Source of the DNA: Chaetomium olivaceum
Lineage: Eukaryota > Ascomycota > Sordariomycetes > Sordariales > Chaetomiaceae
Direction of reading: 5' to 3'
Assembly (NCBI GenBank): GCA_039881045.1
Contig: JAYWVB010000050.1
Location: 1 to 64,000, forward strand
Length of the DNA: 64,000 nucleotides
In this document: in pieces, positions 58,995-64,000 of the stretch
Layout: every line of letters begins with the position of its first letter
Position numbering within the stretch: the first letter of the stretch is position 1
Program-made: the position numbers and the translations under genes
Notes under the pieces: generated by a model
The model's input: the letters and a program-made list of their open reading frames with translations, nothing else
Database searches by the model: none
Told to the model about the DNA's origin: nothing

Positions 58995-60238
58995 TCAGCG
59001 ATGCGGCTTGTCGAGAATCTGCGCACCGTCCAGGATCTTCCCCCGGTAGTCCTCAACGATGCCGGGCTGCTTGTAAGCCGCCTGGATAAGGAGGGGCGTG
59101 AGGGCGGCCATAATGTTGTGGTTGAACTCGAGGTTCGTCAGGTTCTTGTCAGCCCAGTAGTGGCGGACAAACTGACCGACGCAGCCGCTCTCGGCAACCT
59201 CCGGGTAACCGTTGGCCTCGGTACATGGGATGGTGCGGATGTATTGCGGGTGCGAGTCGATGCTGTAGCCGTCAAGAAAGTCGTAGCGGACGTGCGAGCT
59301 GAAGGCCGACTGCTCGTGAAACGGGCGCTTCTTCCAGACAGCGCAGCCGGGGTACCGTGTCTCAGACGGGCATTCGGCCCAGTCCTTGAACAGACGTTGC
59401 GTCTTCTCGCCTGCCTGCGCGATAATGAAACCCGAGTTGACGTTAACCCTACGGCGAACGTCGTAGTTAGGGTGGTCTAGGGGGTCCTCGGGCATGGCGA
59501 CCAGGGCGTCGGGCCCGATCTTCCAGTAGTTCAGCAACCACTCTAGTGGCACCTGAGGCGTCGAAAACATGGCATCCGAGTCCATCATGACGACCACGTC
59601 GTACTGCTTGAGCATCTCCTTGGTGAAAACAACCTTGGACCAATGCGGGGCGCGGTCCGGGTATTTGGGCGCGCGGACGAATTTGTACGAGTAACCGTGA
59701 ATCATGGCATACAGGTAGTGGCTCAGGAAGCCGGCGGACGGGCCCCGTAAGTTATCCCACGTGGGGAGCTGGTAGGCAAAAACGTCGCCATGATCGGCAA
59801 ACTCTCGGTTGTCGAGATCGAGAATGCAAACGCGTTTCCGAGCGGCTCGGTGTGGATCAGCTCGGCAGACGGTGGCAGACGCTTTCTTCGCCGTCGATTG
59901 TCGTGAAGGCCGGAGCCGTGATCGGTACGACAAGGGGTGCCCACAGCGCGCGGATCACGTCGGGGAGGCTGTCGAGGGTCGGCGGCTCGTCCCCACAATT
60001 TTGATGGAAAGGGCCCACTGAAGGATCGTCGAATACTCCCGTCGGCCTGGTGGGTCGGGCCCATTGTTAGGAAACGAGGATTTTAAAGGTCGACAATGCG
60101 CCAGCCTCGTACTTACAATGACGGTTTCGGAATCAGCCCATTGTAGATTCCAGTCGCGAGGACCAATGTGACGACAACCGCCGGCGCGAAAAGGACGAGC
60201 CGGCGCCAGGCCTGCGGGAGATTCTGGAGGGGTGTCAT
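58995..60238 (-). CDS. Type II membrane glycosyltransferase with DxD motif, two missing bases (about 391 aa)
   Basis: Exon 1 is 60238-60117 with a short cytosolic tail and membrane anchor (LVLFAPAVVVTLVLATGIY); a 70-nt intron is 60116-60047 (GTAAGT..CTAAC..CACCAG); exon 2 is 60046-58995. The catalytic domain has RVCILDLDNREFADHGDVF, FLSHYLYAMIHGYSYKFVRA, VVMMDSDAMFSTP (DxD), NVNSGFIIAQAG, RPFHEQSAFSSHV and VGQFVRHYWADK. Frames change near 59863 and 59838 (each one base short); with both restored the length is 392 codons. Golgi location is inferred from topology; overall it resembles nucleotide-diphospho-sugar transferases of the GMA12/MNN10 type. Confidence 0.75.
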
Positions 60239-61591
60239 GCGAACGGCCAAGGGTCGGAATGCTCCCCGGGGAAGCGAGCCAACAGAAAGATGGCCAACAC
60301 TGGCGCGAATGCGGTGTGGTCCGGGCGGTGCAACCTTGGAAAGCTGAGAACGGGCAGGGATGGCGAAATCGCTGGCCCGAGGGAAGCTCGCATGAAGAAA
60401 CCGCGCGACTAAAAAATCGAAATTTGTACAGTTGGAATGAAATGCGATGGTTGAAGTCAAAAATGACCTTGCAAACCTGAAAGTGAAGGTGCAACCAGCG
60501 CGTGGAAAGAACGACCTGGAGCGACCACACCAAACTGGGGTTCAGTAACCTTGCGTGGAGTCCCAGGCCGTCGACGTGCCACATAACTATTGTGGCTCAC
60601 AACATAACAAACAAACCATAACAACACAACAGTCAGACCTACTGTGTACTGTGGACGTAGTTCATCTGATAGTAGATTTCCATCCCACTTCCAACCAGGC
60701 GAGTGTCGGCCCGCCCCCAACCAAGGTCGGCTTTTGGCCACTAGAACTTACCCTATCGACACTTCGACAGCGGGAATGCGACTTGAAATATGGCAGGGGA
60801 GAGCCAGTGGCTTGCGCGGCTGTGGTCCTAAACTGTTTCACGAACCAGAGACTGAATCCGCAATCGGCGGAAAGACTGGGTGGGCGACTTGAGTCCTACG
60901 GCCGAATAGCCCAGCAATGCTGCATGCAGGCGGCCAAGCGTACCAGGTTTCGGTCTGCCGCGGGACTTACGCCGGACGGATTGCATCGTGAAATTTGACG
61001 CGTCTCCTGTTACAAAACGAGAACCTCGCCGGTACGTCTCAGTAGACGTTGAGATTTGACGGTTTGTCGCGGGATGGATTATTAGCGGAACCACAAAGGG
61101 ATCGGGGGGTCTGTCGAGTATAACTTTACCTAACACCGCATGTGGGGTCTAAACCGGAGTCGTCAGTGACAGCACTACTTCGTATAGGTCGGGTATATGC
61201 AGTTCTCGAACTTTGTCTAGGCTGCACAAGGGTCGGTGGTGATGAAAGCTGCATGCAGCCGTGTCTCGCGATTACATGGTGTGAATCGACCATTCTCGGG
61301 TGCAATTTCTTTACTTTTGGTAAGTGAAAACCCAGATATCGACATACCCGGAACCTTATCGACAATGTTGTTTTAGGGTGTCGATGAATGTCATATTCTG
61401 GTGGTCGAGGTTCCCAGGAGACCGAATAATGGAGCATCGCTGGGTTTTAACAATGCTCGATCACCTGATATTGCGGCGCAGCCGCCAACAGGATTCCCCA
61501 TCTCATGCTGACGCCTGACGGCCTCGCTCGAATAAAACGACTGGGGGCATTGTTCCGCTTTATTTCATAATTGTTCCTTCTACGAGCTGCC
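60239..61591. other. Intergenic between divergent genes
   Basis: Promoter region shared by the glycosyltransferase and the transporter. No further gene is seen. Confidence 0.5.
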
Positions 61592-63388
61592 ATGGACAAG
61601 TCACCAATCGCCTACTCGTCGAAACGGCACGGTTCAGACAGGCCGTCGTCAGCCACGCCGCTGCTCGAGCTAGAGTCCCGAAATGGCGATGCGGAGATGG
61701 CCCGGCGCGTCAACCGCAAATTAGATTTGGCGATCCTGCCGCTGCTCTCGCTGCTCTATTTGTTCAACGGGCTGGACCGGGGCAATATCGGGAATGCCCA
61801 AACTCAAGGTGATGCTCCTGGCGGTGGACGGCAGTCGGGGATATGGGGTTGACAAGGCCAGGCTTCACCGACGACATCGGCGCGCTCCCAGAGGACTTCA
61901 ACCTTGCTGTTTCCTGTTTCTTCGTTACCTTTGTCCTTTTTCAGCCGCTGTCCGCGGCAGTCGGGTGGTGCCTAGGCCCGCGGCATTGGATCCCTATCAT
62001 GATGGTGCGTCCATACCAGGACTGTTGTCGGAACTCAGTCGATGTAGACTCGGTTCATAAACCATTTCTGACGCCTTGGAATTAGATATGCTGGGGCGCC
62101 GTCACCGTTGCCCAGGCCTTCATCTCTGGACGGAGTATGTGGGAGCCTGGCCCTGAAAAGATCCGAGACAGCTAACTCCGTTCAGCGGCCTTGGTTGCCA
62201 CACGGCTGCTCATGGGATTGCTAGAAGCCGGTTTCTACCCAACAGCGGTCATGTACTTAGCTTCATTCTATTCCCCCTTCGACCTTGCCGTCCGAATCGG
62301 GTTGTTCTTCGGCCAGTATGCGATCGCCAGCGCGTTCTCCGGAGCACTATGTAAGTCCTACTTTTACCCGCCTTTGACCGGACTAACGAGAGTAGCCTAC
62401 GGCATTTTCCTGATTCCCCAGTCCACCCTAAGGAGTTGGCAGCTCCTCTTTATCTTCGAAGGCATTGCCACTTGCTCCCTGGCCCTGACCGCGTGGTTCT
62501 GGCTCCCGACAGGGCCCGGCACTGCGTGGTTCTTGACGCGGAAGGAACGGGCCTTTGCGACTCATCGAATGAGGCTCGAGGATCCAGGGCAGGGCGGGTT
62601 GGGTACGCTCACCAGGAGAGACATTGTCGAGACAACCAGGGACTGGAAGCTATGGTTTGCGCTTGCTTTTAACATTTGCGTCAGCGTCCCTGCGAGTGCC
62701 TTCTCCGTATTTCTTCCCCTGGTGGTGCAGGGGATGGGGTATCGGGCCATCGAGGCCAACTTGGTAAGTCACCTCGAAGCCGGCTCGGCGTCCGTCCCGT
62801 TACCCGCGGTGCGGTGGTGCATGGCGATCGACTAAGCACAGCCAACAGATGTCGGTTCCCCCAGCCGTGTGCGGCGCAATCGGTCTGTACCTGTTCGCAT
62901 GGAGCTCGGATCGGCACAGGGAGCGGGGCTACCACATCACGGCTGCCATCGTCATCACCCTGGCCGGGCTCATCGGCGTGGTCACGGCACCCACCCATGC
63001 TGCCAAGTATGTGGGACTGTGCGTCTTCTTGTTCGGCAGCTACGTGCCGCCCCCGCTCACCGTAGCGTGGCTCAGCGGCAACACGCCCGCTCCGGGGAAA
63101 CGCGCCCTCGTTGTGGGCGTCAACGGCTGGGGGAACTTGGCGGGGGTCATCGGGTCGCAATTGTACCGGCCCGAGTACGCGCCCGGGTATCGCGTGCCGT
63201 TTTTTGCGACCCTGGGCTTTGTGGCGGCGGCATTGGCGGGGTTCTTGGCGTACCGAAACACGCTACAGGCGGTCAACCGGCGAAGGGCGGCCATTCTGGC
63301 GTCGAAATCGGCCGAGGAAATCGAGATCGAGAGGAGGGGCGGTGTGAGGTACGCGGACCGAAAGTGGACATTTGTGTACGGCTTGTAA
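61592..63388 (+). CDS. MFS anion:cation symporter, Dal5/allantoate permease type (493 aa, five introns)
   Basis: Exons 61592-61808, 61862-62004, 62086-62134, 62186-62350, 62396-62763 and 62849-63388; introns have GT..AG ends and most have CTAAC/CTAAG near the acceptor. Sum is exactly 494 codons. Signatures: RRVNRKLDLAILPLLSLLYLFNGLDRGNIGNA at the N terminus (shown in family as KxDxxxLP..LLY..N.LDR.NIGNA), ATRLLMGLLEAGFYPTAVMY after TM3, RKERAFATHRM in the central loop, and GKRALVVGVNGWGNLAGVIGSQLY in the C-terminal half. Such carriers import allantoate, nicotinate, pantothenate or related organic anions with protons. The gene is intact, one of the few with no frame problem. Confidence 0.88.
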
Positions 63389-64000
63389 CGAACGGACGAA
63401 CGAACGAACGAGAAAACAATTGCATTCTGCCGTCGAAAAGAGTAAAAGAGTAAGTTTGGTGACGCGTGCGTGCATGATCGCTCGAATGCTCGGTGAGGAA
63501 AAGTCGCTGACAATCGAGCGGCCTGCAGATGGACCCCCACTTTGCTGCCTTTTGGTCGCCCAAAACCCTGCGACCGGCTTGATAACAGGCTGTTCGTTCA
63601 TGGTGGTGGTGGTGGCAGCCTTGGCTCGATTGGTCAGGGCACCCCACCCAATCAGCAGCCATGAACTTGGGCGGTTGGGGCCCCGGGCTCGAGCCGGGTG
63701 GCATGGGTGCAGGGTTCAGGATGAGGTGCCGGGCAGTGTTGTCCAGGCGGCCCCACTGCCTAACCTCATTTCCCCCCCGCCAGACACCCGACCTCGCCCC
63801 GTTCCCTCCTCCACCACGGGTACTGACACCGAAAGCTTAAACCCCATCTGCCGCGACATCGTGAAGTTAGTCGATCCGTTCGATTTTCCCTCCCCCCGCG
63901 AACCCGATGCCAGAACATGCCGAGGCCGCCGAATCCATCTGCGAACCTGGACCTCTCATCGACATCGGCGGCGTCGCCGTTGCATCGCCTGCCCGTCAAT
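63389..64000. other. Right-edge region without a recognised gene
   Basis: Contains a short GAAC/AACG tandem repeat (63388-63412) and a GGT repeat (63603-63614). A minus-strand open stretch at the edge shows no motif. Confidence 0.5.

Overview
The window looks like a stretch of a filamentous ascomycete nuclear genome, probably a Sordariomycete. Supporting signs are short introns (44-85 nt) with GT..AG ends and CTAAC-type branch points, a Fot1/pogo DNA transposon, a chromodomain Ty3 retrotransposon, a Tad-like LINE, a Helitron derivative, and fungal families such as RTA1, SesB-NACHT and MARVEL. I found no rRNA, tRNA or CRISPR array. About half the window is accessory or mobile DNA, and most of that lies in the first 45 kb.

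Layout. (1) 1-9.7 kb, minus strand: an array of uncharacterised genes that pair OrsD-type (DUF3505-like) zinc fingers with a tyrosine-recombinase-like domain. There is one open copy running off the left edge, one complete rearranged copy, a lone OrsD module and one frameshifted copy with a large GTC microsatellite. (2) 10.86-18.62 kb: a Ty3 chromovirus with 5-bp target duplications and almost identical LTRs. It carries an extra spliced antisense gene. (3) 19-30.5 kb: a RhaM-like mutarotase, then a molybdenum group: a bis-MGD-type oxidoreductase split by a 5.4-kb LINE, a truncated MoeA and a MobA. (4) 30.9-34 kb: a SesB-NACHT NLR-like gene. (5) 36-39 kb: a secreted lactonase-like beta-propeller and an RTA1 membrane protein. 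(6) 41-45.3 kb: an apparently intact Fot1/pogo element beside an internally deleted Helitron derivative. (7) 45.7-63.4 kb: ordinary chromosomal genes: MARVEL protein, DUF4188 protein, sugar transporter, PAN-like membrane protein, F-box-like remnant, metallo-beta-lactamase fold protein, glycosyltransferase and an allantoate-permease-type transporter.

Functional links. The oxidoreductase, MoeA and MobA form one logical set: Mo insertion, guanylylation to MGD, and an enzyme that uses bis-MGD. Bis-MGD enzymes are typical of prokaryotes and rare in eukaryotes, so horizontal acquisition followed by decay is the natural inference.

Caution on breaks. Many otherwise well-conserved genes are broken only by single-base indels, nearly all apparent one-base deletions in short runs. 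Allowing for one base restores an exact multiple of three in several gene models (sugar transporter, metallo-beta-lactamase, glycosyltransferase, NACHT gene, MobA, oxidoreductase). Consensus sequencing error is therefore a serious alternative to pseudogenisation, and 'pseudogene' labels below mean 'broken as given'. Exon limits were worked out by eye from splice signals and reading frame.
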